From assembly GCA_007118195.1 (NCBI GenBank), contig SKSA01000144.1, positions 1 through 16,692 of the forward strand: a stretch of 16,692 bases of DNA, read 5' to 3'. Under the pieces are notes generated by a model. The model saw nothing but the letters and a program-made list of their open reading frames with translations. It did not search any database and had not been told where the DNA came from. Shown here piece after piece: positions 6,985 to 14,177 of this stretch; position 1 is the first letter of the stretch, and each line of letters opens with the position of its first letter. A program made the position numbers and the translations under genes. The stretch comes from Anaerobacillus sp. (lineage in GTDB: Bacteria > Bacillota > Bacilli > Bacillales > Anaerobacillaceae).

Positions 6985-8787
6985 ATGTGCGGAATAGTTG
7001 GGTATATCGGTAATAAAGATGCAAAGGAAATTTTACTAAGAGGTTTAGAGAAATTAGAATATAGAGGCTATGATTCAGCTGGAATTGCGATAGTAAATGA
7101 TGGTGGCGTTCACGTTTATAAAGAGAAAGGGCGAATTGCTGATTTACGTAAAGTTGTTGATGAAAATGAAACGGGAACAGCGGGAATTGGCCATACACGT
7201 TGGGCAACTCATGGACCGCCTAGTCAAGAAAATGCTCATCCTCATCAAAGCGAAACCCATCGTTTTACGTTGGTTCATAACGGTGTAATTGAAAATTATG
7301 AGAGTTTACAGCGCGATTATTTAAACGATGTTCATTTTACAAGTGATACTGATACGGAAATTATTGTTCAACTTGTTGAGCGTTTCGTTCGCGATGGTAT
7401 GGAAGTGGAAGAAGCATTTCGCAAAACTCTTTCTTTATTAAAAGGTTCGTATGCGACAGCAATAATGGATAAAGAAAATAGCGATACCATCTATGTAGGT
7501 AAAAATAAGAGTCCGTTACTTGTTGGTAATGGTGATGGAGTTAACGTCATTGCTAGTGATGCAATGGCAATGCTTCAAGTAACCAATGAGTTCATTGAAT
7601 TAATGGATGAAGAAATTGTTATCGTTACTCGTGAATCAATTACGATAAAAACATTATCTGGTGAGAAAGTAGAACGTAAGTCTTATATTGCTGAGCTAGA
7701 TGCTAGTGATATAGAAAAAGGTACGTATCCGCACTATATGTTAAAAGAAATTGATGAACAGCCGCTAGTCATTCGTAACATTATTTCAAAGTATCAAAAG
7801 GAAAATGGCGAAGTTAAATTAGATGAAGATATTCGTAAAGCGATGCAAGCAGCAGATCGTATTTATATTATAGCTGCCGGTACTAGTTACCATGCTGGTC
7901 TCGTTGGGAAGCAACTTATCGAAGGAATTGCGAAAAAACCAGTAGAAACGCATATTGCTAGTGAATTTCTTTATAATATGCCGTTAATATCAGAAAACCC
8001 ACTCTTTATTTTTATATCACAAAGCGGTGAAACAGCAGATAGCCGCGGTGTTTTAGTAAATGTAAAAAAATTAGGTTATCCAGCTTTAACAATTACAAAC
8101 GTGCCAGGTTCAACATTGTCACGTGAAGCAGATTTTACTCTTCATACACATGCTGGACCAGAAATTGCCGTTGCCTCTACAAAGGCTTATACGGCACAAA
8201 TGGCCGTATTAGCTATTCTTGCCGTTGATACAGCACAAGCAAGAGGGCTAAAGCTTGATTTTGATCCAATTAAAGAGTTAAGTATCGTCGCAACAGTCAT
8301 GGAAACGTTATGCGACCAAAAAGAAGTACTAGAAAAAATTGCTCGTGAATATTTAAGCGTTACTCGTAACTGCTTTTTCATTGGTCGTGCTTCTGATTAT
8401 TATGTTGGTTTAGAAGGTGCTTTAAAGCTAAAAGAAATTTCTTATATCCAAGCTGAAGGATTTGCGGGTGGAGAATTAAAACACGGAACGATTGCTTTAA
8501 TTGAACAAGGGACACCAGTGATTGCCCTTGCTACTCAAGAGCATGTCAATTTAAGTATCCGAGGCAATGTGAAAGAAGTTGCTGCACGTGGCGCGAATCC
8601 ATGTATCATTAGCTTAGAAGGTTTAAATATGGAAAACGATCAATTTGTTTTACCGAAAGTACACGAATATTTAACACCACTTGTAGCCGTAATTCCACTA
8701 CAATTAATTGCTTACTATGCAGCACTTCATAGAGGTTGTGACGTAGATAAGCCGAGAAATTTAGCGAAAAGTGTGACGGTAGAATAG
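6985..8787 (+). CDS. glmS: glutamine-fructose-6-phosphate aminotransferase GlmS
   Basis: GlmS forms glucosamine-6-phosphate from fructose-6-phosphate and glutamine, the first committed step of amino-sugar and cell-wall synthesis. It has 600 residues, the same as B. subtilis. The N-terminal Ntn glutaminase domain starts M-C-G-I-V-G-Y, so Cys becomes the nucleophile after Met removal; GHTRWATHG and HNGVIENY are present. Two SIS sugar-isomerase domains follow (about 285-420 and 455-590), with [18 protein letters not shown], the ASTKAYTAQ loop and [11 protein letters not shown]. It ends with the typical KSVTVE. The gene is monocistronic, behind a ribozyme and followed by a terminator. GlmM, the next enzyme, is encoded directly upstream. 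Confidence 0.98.
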   Translation: MCGIVGYIGNKDAKEILLRGLEKLEYRGYDSAGIAIVNDGGVHVYKEKGRIADLRKVVDENETGTAGIGHTRWATHGPPSQENAHPHQSETHRFTLVHNGVIENYESLQRDYLNDVHFTSDTDTEIIVQLVERFVRDGMEVEEAFRKTLSLLKGSYATAIMDKENSDTIYVGKNKSPLLVGNGDGVNVIASDAMAMLQVTNEFIELMDEEIVIVTRESITIKTLSGEKVERKSYIAELDASDIEKGTYPHYMLKEIDEQPLVIRNIISKYQKENGEVKLDEDIRKAMQAADRIYIIAAGTSYHAGLVGKQLIEGIAKKPVETHIASEFLYNMPLISENPLFIFISQSGETADSRGVLVNVKKLGYPALTITNVPGSTLSREADFTLHTHAGPEIAVASTKAYTAQMAVLAILAVDTAQARGLKLDFDPIKELSIVATVMETLCDQKEVLEKIAREYLSVTRNCFFIGRASDYYVGLEGALKLKEISYIQAEGFAGGELKHGTIALIEQGTPVIALATQEHVNLSIRGNVKEVAARGANPCIISLEGLNMENDQFVLPKVHEYLTPLVAVIPLQLIAYYAALHRGCDVDKPRNLAKSVTVE

Positions 8788-8858
8788 TTTTTGACACCAA
8801 CGTTTATTCGCTGTTAAATGACAATAAAGTCGGGGACCGTACAATATAGTTGGGAACT

Positions 8859-8896
8859 AAAAAGACATCGAAAAGAAAACTTTCGATGTCTTTTTG
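8859..8896 (+). terminator. terminator after glmS
   Basis: A 15-bp perfect stem, AAAAAGACATCGAAA (8859-8873) with TTTCGATGTCTTTTT (8881-8895), and a 7-base loop. The A/T flanks would allow termination in either direction. Confidence 0.93.
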
Positions 8897-8927
8897 TATT
8901 TGACAGAAAGATTTTTTTCATAGAGAA

Positions 8928-9026
8928 ATGGAGGTATTACGAGAGCGTTACGGTAAGCCATTTATTGAAGTAATCAACAAAAGCGTCGAAGAAAGATATA
9001 GTCTTTGCAAATGCCATTTGTTTTAA
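8928..9026 (+). other. orphan short ORF, possible gene remnant
   Basis: A 32-codon frame (start MEVLRERYGKPFIEVINKS) lies between the glmS terminator and the mgtE promoter. The amino-acid composition looks protein-like (amphipathic, Glu/Arg-rich, ending CKCHLF), and the frame stays open a few codons upstream of the ATG to a stop at 8901-8903. There is no convincing Shine-Dalgarno site. I do not recognise the family. It may be a leftover piece of a larger gene or chance. Apart from this, 8897-9048 shows nothing I can name. Confidence 0.25.
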
Positions 9027-9048
9027 AAAAAGATTATTCTTTTTTGTG

Positions 9049-9077
9049 TTGACAACAATATTTAATTTCGTTATCCT
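9049..9077 (+). promoter_or_regulatory. sigma-A promoter of the mgtE leader
   Basis: A perfect TTGACA (9049-9054) is followed after 17 bases by TATCCT (9072-9077, 4 of 6). Transcription would start near 9084, just before the M-box aptamer. Confidence 0.75.
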
Positions 9078-9099
9078 TTTGTGGAATTAATAATTAAAT

Positions 9100-9257
9100 A
9101 CCTCGTTAGGTGAGGCTCCTGTGTAGGAGATATGCTGCTGCCCAAAAATGTCGAAAGACGCCAATGGGTCAACAGGAACCATCGACATAAGGTGGTTTTT
9201 AATGCAGCTGGATTTTTATCCTATGCCGCACAGTGCTAAAGCTCTACGAATGGAGGA
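9100..9257 (+). promoter_or_regulatory. M-box (ykoK) Mg2+ riboswitch
   Basis: The segment follows the M-box consensus closely: GTTAGGTGAGGCTCCT, GGAGATATGCTGCTGCCC, AAAAATGTCGAAAGACGCC, AATGGGTCAACAGGAACC, ATCGACATAAGGTGG, TTTTTAATGCAGCTGGAT, TCCTATGCC, and CAGTGCTAAAGCTCTACGA. The closing stem pairs CCTC near 9101 with GAGG near 9253. In the known family, Mg2+ binding favours a downstream terminator and switches off Mg2+ transport genes. Here a terminator follows at 9319 and the Mg2+ transporter gene mgtE lies downstream, as expected. Confidence 0.95.
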
Positions 9258-9318
9258 AACAATTATTTTGTGTTGCCTATGCCTATGGCAAGCATACTAT
9301 TTTTGTTGTGCACCCAAG

Positions 9319-9345
9319 CACCTTCATTCGTGAAGGTGTTTTTTT
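9319..9345 (+). terminator. riboswitch-controlled terminator
   Basis: CACCTTCA (9319-9326), tetraloop TTCG, TGAAGGTG (9331-9338), then a run of seven T. This is the expression platform of the M-box: termination is expected at high Mg2+. Confidence 0.93.
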
Positions 9346-9366
9346 GATATTAATAAAGGTTATAGT

Positions 9367-9409
9367 TTATAAGTTAAGGGAGAACGAAGACTCCATTTTT
9401 AGCTTATAA
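9367..9409 (+). other. second hairpin in the mgtE leader
   Basis: TTATAAG (9367-9373) pairs with CTTATAA (9403-9409). Pairing continues inward through wobble pairs and a 3-base bulge to GGAG/CTCC around an 8-base loop. A T5 tract follows only after about 10 more bases, so it is not a standard terminator. A TATAAT (9405-9410) overlaps the right arm, but no good -35 lies upstream. Role unknown. Confidence 0.5.
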
Positions 9410-9454
9410 TATAGTGATCTTTTTAAGCCGTTTAAATTTGTAGGGGGTGGGGAA

Positions 9455-9577
9455 ATGGACAGTGACTCGAGTAGGAGAAACAGTATATTCATTATAGAAA
9501 CAAAAATACAGACTAACGGGAAATTGAGGAATTCCATTTCTACATCTGAGATGTTAGGTTTGATGAATTCCTACTAG
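9455..9577 (+). CDS. possible 40-residue leader peptide upstream of mgtE
   Basis: An ATG placed 4-5 bases after the purine-rich AGGGGGTGGGG opens a 40-codon frame (MDSDSSRRNS..., ending LGLMNSY). Its TAG stop (9575-9577) overlaps the mgtE Shine-Dalgarno site AGGAGGG (9576-9582). It is in the same frame as mgtE, separated by that stop and four further codons. The peptide is Ser/Ile-rich with no known motif. It could be a leader peptide that couples or attenuates mgtE translation, a lost N-terminal extension, or chance. It lies downstream of the M-box terminator, so it would be transcribed only when mgtE is on. Confidence 0.35.
   Translation: MDSDSSRRNSIFIIETKIQTNGKLRNSISTSEMLGLMNSY
9527..9572 (+). 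repeat. inverted repeat next to the mgtE ribosome binding site
   Basis: AGGAATTC (9527-9534) pairs with GAATTCCT (9565-9572), with a nested ACATC-TGA-GATGT hairpin between them. The right arm ends 3 bases before the mgtE Shine-Dalgarno site and lies within the 40-codon leader ORF, so ribosomes on that ORF would open the structure. Confidence 0.55.
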
Positions 9578-9589
9578 GAGGGAATCGTC

Positions 9590-10957
9590 ATGGTGAAATT
9601 AGACCAACAAAACCGTGAAAACTATACGAAGCAAATCATTCAAACACTAGTTGACCAAAACATGAATGATTTCAGAGAGTTATTCTTTGAATTACATCCA
9701 ACAGATCAAATTGATATTTTAAATACAGTAACGAAAAAGCAAAGAGCGATGATTTATAAATTCGTGAGTCCAGAGGAGTTCGCGGAAATCTTCCAAGGGT
9801 TAGAAGTCGAAAAACAAAAGCTTTATATTGCGGAATTACAACAAAACTATGCAATAGATGTTATTAATAATATGCCATATGACGATGTTGCTGACTTTTT
9901 AGCTGAATTACCAGAAGCAACTAAAGAGCTATATTTAAGCAAGATGGCAAAAGAAGAAGCACAAGAAGTTATTCACTTATTGAAGTATGATGATCAAACA
10001 GCTGGGGCAATTATGACTACAGAATATATTTCTGTCGCATCTCTTGATACGGTTCGTAACGTAATGGATCGCTTGCGTTTAGAAGCTCCTGATGCTGAAA
10101 CGATTTATTACCTTTATGTCGTTGATGAACAGTTAAAATTAGTAGGGGTAGTTTCTTTAAGAGATTTAATTATTGCACCCCTAGATCAAAAAATTGAAGA
10201 TGTGATGCTGACAAGAGTTCGATCCGTCGAAACACATACGGATCAAGAGGAAGTAGCGAGAATTATGAAGAAGTATGACTTTCTAGCAATTCCTGTTACA
10301 GCTCAAGGGATGCTTGTTGGTATCGTAACAGTTGATGATATTATGGACGTTGTGGAAGAAGAAACAGAAGAGGACTTTGGAGAGATCTCAGCGGTAAGAG
10401 GTTCTTTAGATGCAAATATATCTGCTTTTGCAGCAGCAAAAAAGCGTTCACCTTGGATTATTATGTTAATGTTTTTAGGGTTGATAACCGCTGGAGTTAT
10501 CGGTGAATTTGAAGATACACTAGAAAAGGTAATTATTCTAGCAGTATTTATTCCGTTAATTATGGACTCGGCCGGAAATACTGGTACTCAGGCGTTAGCA
10601 GTTGTTGTTCGTGGTTTGGCACTAGGTTCAGTTGATCGTTCTTCGGTAGGAAAAATGTTAAAGCGTGAATTTGGAACGGGCATACTACTTGGGTTGTTTT
10701 GTGCGATTACATTATTAATTGTTGTTCCATTTTTATATGACGGAGGATTAATTTTAGCAGGAATCGTCGGCGTATCATTATTCATTACACTAAGTCTTTC
10801 AACAATGGTAGGAGCAACTGTACCATTGATTATTAATAAATTGAAGATTGATCCAGCAGTTGCATCAGGTCCTTTTATTACAACAATAAATGATATTATG
10901 GGCTTAATCATTTATTTCTCCATTGCAACAGCGTTAATAGATTATTTACCACAATAA
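9590..10957 (+). CDS. mgtE: magnesium transporter MgtE
   Basis: MgtE is a Mg2+-gated Mg2+ channel of the cytoplasmic membrane, active as a dimer. It has 455 residues in the standard order: the N-terminal superhelical domain (about 20-130), CBS1 (about 137-195) and CBS2 (about 203-258), the acidic connecting plug helix (about 257-285, rich in Glu) and five transmembrane helices (about 288-450). Pore signatures PLIMDSAGNTGTQ (322-334) and DPAVASGPFITTINDI (421-436) are intact; Asp421 corresponds to the known pore Mg2+ ligand. The start follows AGGAGGG with 7-base spacing. Expression is expected to be raised at low Mg2+ through the M-box upstream. The gene is convergent with the BCCT transporter gene, with a palindromic repeat between them. 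Confidence 0.97.
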   Translation: MVKLDQQNRENYTKQIIQTLVDQNMNDFRELFFELHPTDQIDILNTVTKKQRAMIYKFVSPEEFAEIFQGLEVEKQKLYIAELQQNYAIDVINNMPYDDVADFLAELPEATKELYLSKMAKEEAQEVIHLLKYDDQTAGAIMTTEYISVASLDTVRNVMDRLRLEAPDAETIYYLYVVDEQLKLVGVVSLRDLIIAPLDQKIEDVMLTRVRSVETHTDQEEVARIMKKYDFLAIPVTAQGMLVGIVTVDDIMDVVEEETEEDFGEISAVRGSLDANISAFAAAKKRSPWIIMLMFLGLITAGVIGEFEDTLEKVIILAVFIPLIMDSAGNTGTQALAVVVRGLALGSVDRSSVGKMLKREFGTGILLGLFCAITLLIVVPFLYDGGLILAGIVGVSLFITLSLSTMVGATVPLIINKLKIDPAVASGPFITTINDIMGLIIYFSIATALIDYLPQ

Positions 10958-11000
10958 AAACTTTTATATTATATTACTAAGAATTGGATCATCTATTAAA

Positions 11001-11118
11001 GGGCTGTCCCAAAAGAAAGTGTCAGACACCGTTAGGCACCAAAATATAGACGAATAATAAATCTATATGTCTATATTTAGTAAGTTTTTCCTGGTGTCAG
11101 ACACTTGTGGGACGCTCG
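11001..11118. repeat. palindromic MITE-like repeat between convergent genes
   Basis: Nested inverted repeats: GTCCCA (11006-11011) with TGGGAC (11108-11113), AAGTGTCAGACACC (11017-11030) with GGTGTCAGACACTT (11093-11106, pairing except at the central A/G positions, each arm itself nearly palindromic), and AAATATAGAC (11042-11051) with GTCTATATTT (11069-11078). The left edge GGGCTGTCCCAAAAG resembles terminal inverted repeats of some Bacillus transposable elements, and GTGTCAGACACC-type palindromes recur in Bacillus intergenic regions (from memory, not searched). No protein is encoded. It may act as a two-way terminator for mgtE and the BCCT gene, neither of which has another clear one here. 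Confidence 0.65.
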
Positions 11119-11169
11119 CTTTTACTATGAAATAATAATGTGAAAGGAAGTTGGCTTGCAAAGTTCCCT

Positions 11170-12867
11170 TTATTTGTTTTGCTGAGCATCTTGATCAGGA
11201 TCAAGTTGCTCAATGATTTCTTCTTTTACTTCTTCAATTACTTCCTCTTTAATTTCTTCATATAACTCTTCTTTAACTTCTTCGTAAATATCACTCTTAA
11301 TATCATCGTACATTTCTTCACGAATGGTTTCTGTCATCGTTGTTAACTGCGCTTCTGTTCTTTTCTTCTTTATTTCCTTTAAGTCTTTACTAAACATAAT
11401 AATGATCGAAAAGCACATCGCTACCATAATGACGGCAAATGGAAGAGCGGCCACAATTGATGCGGTTTGAAGTCCTGTTAAACCTCCACTTAATAGAAGT
11501 ACGGTTGCAGTACCAGCGATAAGTAAACCCCAAATTACCTTAATACTCAGAGCAGGTGTTAAACTTCCCTTGGAAGTCATCGCTCCTAGAACGTAAGAGG
11601 CGGAATCTGCTGATGTAATAAAAAATATTAATATTAAAAATACAGCTATTCCACTCATAACCATTCCGAATGGAAGTTCACTTAAAGTGACGAAAAGAGC
11701 GAGTTCTACATTATTCATAACAACGTCTGCAATGTCAGAACCTTGTGTTCGGATAAGGTGTAGAGCAGTTCCACCAAAAGCAGTAAACCAAATAAGACCT
11801 AATGCTGAGGGAACAACGAGAACACCGAAGATAAATTCGCGAATCGTTCTCCCACGAGAAATTCGAGCAATAAATAGGCCCATAAATGGCGCCCATGAAA
11901 TATGCCATGCCCAAAAGAAAATCGTATAAGCGCCAAGCCAAATGCTATCGGTAAAAGGAGTCATCGTTAAACTCATCGGTACTAAATTGGCAATATATCC
12001 ACCTAAAGTCGTTACTGCACTTTCAGCGATAAAGAGTGTGGGTCCAAAAATAATCATGAACACTAATAAAATTCCAGCGATCGTTAAATTTGTAATACTT
12101 AAAATACGAATACCTCGATCTAAGCCGGACGCAGCTGAGAAAATAAAAAGGATTGTTACAATAAAGATAACAATTAGTTGTGTAACAACTGTATTCGGAA
12201 TGTTGGTGAGGTGTGAAAGACCACCTGTAATTTGAATAGCACTTAATCCAAAAGTAGTTGCCACACCTGTAGAAGTTGCAATGACCGCTAAAATATCAAT
12301 CCCTTTTCCAAAATTACCGTGTGCCTTTTTTCCTAAAAGAGGGTAAAAAGCACTACTAATTAGGGCCGGTTGATCTTTTCGGTATTGGACGTAGGCTAAT
12401 GCTAAGGCAACGAGTGAAAAAATAGCCCAAGGATGAAACGCCCAATGGAAAACCGCATAACGTAAACCAATTCGAGCAGCCTCTGCTGTTTCAGCTGTAA
12501 CTCCGTATGGAGCATCAATATAATATAAAACCGGTTCGGCTACACCCCAAAATACGAAGCCAACGCCAATCCCCGCTGAAAATAGCATACCAATCCACGA
12601 ATAATAAGAGTATTGTGGACTTTCATCTGGTTTCCCAAGTTTTAACTTACCAAAAGGACTAATCGCTAAAAATAAAACAAAACCGATAAAAAAGGCGGTA
12701 ACGATCATATAAAACCAACCGAAATTTTGAATCGTTAAACCTAAAAAATGATTTGCAGTCGATTGTAAAGAACTCGGTGAAGCAATTCCCCATAGTACAA
12801 ATATTGCGATAATGATACTTGAAATATAAAATACTATACCTGGTTTTTCTTTTACATTCATATTCAT
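11170..12867 (-). CDS. opuD: BCCT family transporter, glycine betaine type (OpuD-like)
   Basis: This is a 565-residue sodium-coupled-type transporter for betaine or related quaternary ammonium solutes used in osmoprotection. About 12 hydrophobic helices occupy residues 10-490. Family motifs: GIGVGFVFWGVAEPVLYY (about 99-116) and the Trp-rich signature FFWAWHISWAPFMGLF followed by ARISRGRTIREFI (about 317-346). The 73-residue cytoplasmic C-terminus is exceptional: after a basic stretch (KEIKKKR) it is a long Glu/Lys-rich amphipathic helix of repeated EE-x-KEE units, about 50 residues longer than B. subtilis OpuD overall; in BetP such tails sense osmotic stress. No clear Shine-Dalgarno site precedes the ATG. 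Betaine as substrate is inference; choline or carnitine cannot be excluded, so the symbol is tentative. Confidence 0.88.
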   Translation of the reverse strand: MNMNVKEKPGIVFYISSIIIAIFVLWGIASPSSLQSTANHFLGLTIQNFGWFYMIVTAFFIGFVLFLAISPFGKLKLGKPDESPQYSYYSWIGMLFSAGIGVGFVFWGVAEPVLYYIDAPYGVTAETAEAARIGLRYAVFHWAFHPWAIFSLVALALAYVQYRKDQPALISSAFYPLLGKKAHGNFGKGIDILAVIATSTGVATTFGLSAIQITGGLSHLTNIPNTVVTQLIVIFIVTILFIFSAASGLDRGIRILSITNLTIAGILLVFMIIFGPTLFIAESAVTTLGGYIANLVPMSLTMTPFTDSIWLGAYTIFFWAWHISWAPFMGLFIARISRGRTIREFIFGVLVVPSALGLIWFTAFGGTALHLIRTQGSDIADVVMNNVELALFVTLSELPFGMVMSGIAVFLILIFFITSADSASYVLGAMTSKGSLTPALSIKVIWGLLIAGTATVLLLSGGLTGLQTASIVAALPFAVIMVAMCFSIIIMFSKDLKEIKKKRTEAQLTTMTETIREEMYDDIKSDIYEEVKEELYEEIKEEVIEEVKEEIIEQLDPDQDAQQNK

Positions 12868-12875
12868 AAAATTTA

Positions 12876-12910
12876 CTTGCCGTATGATTTAAAGATTATG
12901 TAATGGCAAG
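12876..12910. repeat. inverted repeat in the transporter 5' leader
   Basis: CTTGCC (12876-12881) and GGCAAG (12905-12910) are spaced by 23 bases just upstream of the transporter ATG, partly extended by GTAT/AAT-type pairs. It may be an operator or an mRNA hairpin near the start codon. Farther out on the minus strand, AGGGGG is followed by ATGTAA (12912-12924), a start-stop-like element. Confidence 0.4.
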
Positions 12911-13060
12911 CTTACATTCCCCCTAAAATTAAATAGTGTTTTTATAGTATATCATTATTGTAGGTCATAGAAAAAATATTATCTTAACGATTTGTTACAA
13001 TACCCGCCGCCCATTACGAAAATAAAAAGTTCACGTTTAAATAATACATAAGTGTTACAA

Positions 13061-13074
13061 GGAAATATATTTCC
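13061..13074. repeat. 14-bp perfect palindrome
   Basis: GGAAATATATTTCC is a perfect palindrome in the otherwise featureless stretch 12911-13160. It could be a binding site for a dimeric regulator, but being A/T-rich it may be chance. Confidence 0.35.
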
Positions 13075-13160
13075 GGTAGTGATATAAACAAGTTCCATAC
13101 CAAGTGGTGAGGTTTTCTTTATTAAAACAAGGAAGGTATATTCGACGTTAAAGAAAACTA

Positions 13161-13196
13161 GACCTTTTCTCACGGTATAAAAGGTCGTTTGTTTTT
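13161..13196 (+). terminator. orphan terminator-like hairpin
   Basis: GACCTTTT (13161-13168) pairs with AAAAGGTC (13179-13186), followed by GTTTGTTTTTC. No plus-strand gene precedes it, and on the minus strand it is also followed by a T-rich run. It may end a small RNA or shield the tad leader from read-through. Between here and the riboswitch (13197-13437) I see only an AT-rich region with TTAACATTTTGTTAA (13309-13323), a short inverted repeat near where a promoter would be expected, but no convincing promoter. Confidence 0.55.
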
Positions 13197-13437
13197 CTTT
13201 TTTTATTTCACAAATAGTTAAGATGATATATAAAGCATTTTAAACGGTAGTATTTGGTAATGCTTTTAACCTAAAACGTTCGGAAAATTCAACGAATTTG
13301 AGTTTTTATTAACATTTTGTTAAATAATTATAGGTGTAAGTGACTAATCTAGCAGAAAAATAAAATGAGAACTCTGATGGATAGCCAGGAATTAAACGGT
13401 TGTAATAAGATGAACTCATAACACAACGAAGATCCTA

Positions 13438-13570
13438 AGCACAAACTACTGGGTCTCGATAAAGGCAAAGCTAGCGAAAGTTAGTGACGCAAAGCTACAG
13501 GGGCTAAGGTGTAAAACAACTACACTACGCCAGCCAGTTACCGAAAGAAATAGGGAGTTTGTTTTGTGCT
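13438..13570 (+). promoter_or_regulatory. cyclic-di-GMP-I (GEMM) riboswitch upstream of the Tad pilus locus
   Basis: The GEMM-I core is recognisable: AAAGGCAAAG (13461-13470), the helix GCTAGC/GTTAGT capped by a GAAA tetraloop (13476-13479), the linker GACGCAAAGC (13486-13495), then GGGGCTAAGGTGTA and TACACTACGCCAGCC forming the tetraloop-receptor helix, and the 3' GTTACCG (13537-13543). An outer stem AGCACAAA (13438-13445)/TTTGTGCT (13563-13570) encloses the aptamer. A hairpin CACTT/AAGTG (13601-13616) and a terminator (13620-13645) follow. Known members bind c-di-GMP and control motility, adhesion and pili. Whether c-di-GMP turns this one on or off cannot be read from the sequence. Confidence 0.88.
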
Positions 13571-13619
13571 ACATAAATATTTAGTAGTATAAATGCATCG
13601 CACTTTTATTTAAGTGTGT

Positions 13620-13652
13620 AACCCCACTTTCGGTAAGGTGGGGTTATTTATA
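13620..13652 (+). terminator. probable expression-platform terminator
   Basis: AACCCCAC (13620-13627) pairs with GTGGGGTT (13638-13645), extended by TT/AA, followed by ATTTATATT. The stem is strong but the T-tract is broken. It lies 50 bases after the c-di-GMP aptamer's outer stem and before the DUF192 pseudogene and flp. Confidence 0.75.
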
Positions 13653-13672
13653 TTGATGGAGGTGAACGTGGA

Positions 13673-13925
13673 ATGAAGCAGTCTGTAAACTGAGTACTGG
13701 TAAGGTCCTTGTTGATCATATAGGTGAAGCGAAAAGTTTTTGGCAGCGTTTTCGCAGTTTATGATTACAAAGGGTTTTCCGTCAAGTAGCGGACTGCATA
13801 TTAAACCCTACCGCTCGATTTACACGTTTTTTATGAACTATGCTATCGACGTATTGTATTTAAAAACCGAAACGAAACTTGGCGATTATGTTGAAGCTAG
13901 ACATCATTCGTGTTCACATGCTTAA
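13673..13925 (+). pseudogene. decayed DUF192 family gene
   Basis: A good GGAGGTGA site and ATG (13673) start MKQSVN, then a stop. A second frame (13696-13764) reads TGKVLVDHIGEAKSFWQRF-RSL and stops. A third frame (13757 onward) continues MITKGFPSSSGLHIKP, then SIYTFFMNYAIDVLYL, then KTETKLGDYVEA. Together these give the DUF192 (COG1430) pattern: WQRFRxLM, the IKPxxSIxTFFM core and a terminal TxTKxGD. At least two frameshifts are needed. About 40-50 residues usually found between the IDVxxL strand and the C-terminal TKLGD are missing, so the third frame also spans an internal deletion. The gene is therefore dead, though its transcript may still serve as leader for flp 29 bases downstream. DUF192 genes are known in other tad loci. 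Confidence 0.82.
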
Positions 13926-13954
13926 TCACATTTAATTAAAAAGGAGCGATTATA

Positions 13955-14155
13955 ATGGTAGATAAGTTAAAACAATTAGTAGTTGAAGAAGAAGGACAAG
14001 GGATGACAGAGTACGGGTTAGTATTAGGGTTGATTGCGGTTGCTGTGGTTGGTACTTTAGCGTTCCTCCGTGAAGAAATTATTGATATATTCCAGGATGT
14101 TTTAGATACAGTAAGGAGTCGTGACGGAGAAGGCGGCGACGGAGGTACTACGTAA
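13955..14155 (+). CDS. flp: Flp-type major pilin of the Tad pilus
   Basis: A 66-residue prepilin, the small structural subunit of Tad (tight adherence) pili. The short charged leader ends at Gly14, followed by QGMT-E19-Y20, exactly the G-x4-E-Y cleavage motif of Flp pilins. The hydrophobic helix GLVLGLIAVAVVGTLAFL follows, and mature pilin would be 52 residues. The C-terminus is a short Arg/Asp then Gly-rich tail (DGEGGDGG) likely exposed on the fibre. The ATG follows AAAGGAG. It lies between the c-di-GMP riboswitch and a hairpin terminator that would allow far more pilin than assembly proteins to be made. TadV, encoded next, is the expected processing peptidase. Confidence 0.94.
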   Translation: MVDKLKQLVVEEEGQGMTEYGLVLGLIAVAVVGTLAFLREEIIDIFQDVLDTVRSRDGEGGDGGTT

Positions 14156-14177
14156 AATGATAGTTAGCAATAGTAGT

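Noticed and set aside
9148..9333. Plus-strand 61-codon ORF before mgtE
   Set aside because: It coincides with the M-box aptamer and terminator, which are constrained as RNA.
9368..9410. Internal mgtE promoter using TATAAT at 9405
   Set aside because: The -10 is perfect but no acceptable -35 lies 16-18 bases upstream, and it overlaps a hairpin arm, so the match is probably chance.
11687..12235. Plus-strand ORFs opposite the transporter gene
   Set aside because: They are antisense shadows of a well-supported membrane transporter, with no ribosome sites or motifs of their own.
12979..13173. Minus-strand 64-codon ORF with a GTG start
   Set aside because: No ribosome site, no recognised motif, and its start overlaps a terminator-like hairpin. 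Kept only as part of a possible small-RNA region.
13740..13925. Complete 61-residue gene starting at TTG 13740
   Set aside because: Its N-terminus has no ribosome site, and it reads only part of a DUF192 domain whose preceding part is in another frame, so it is a piece of a pseudogene.
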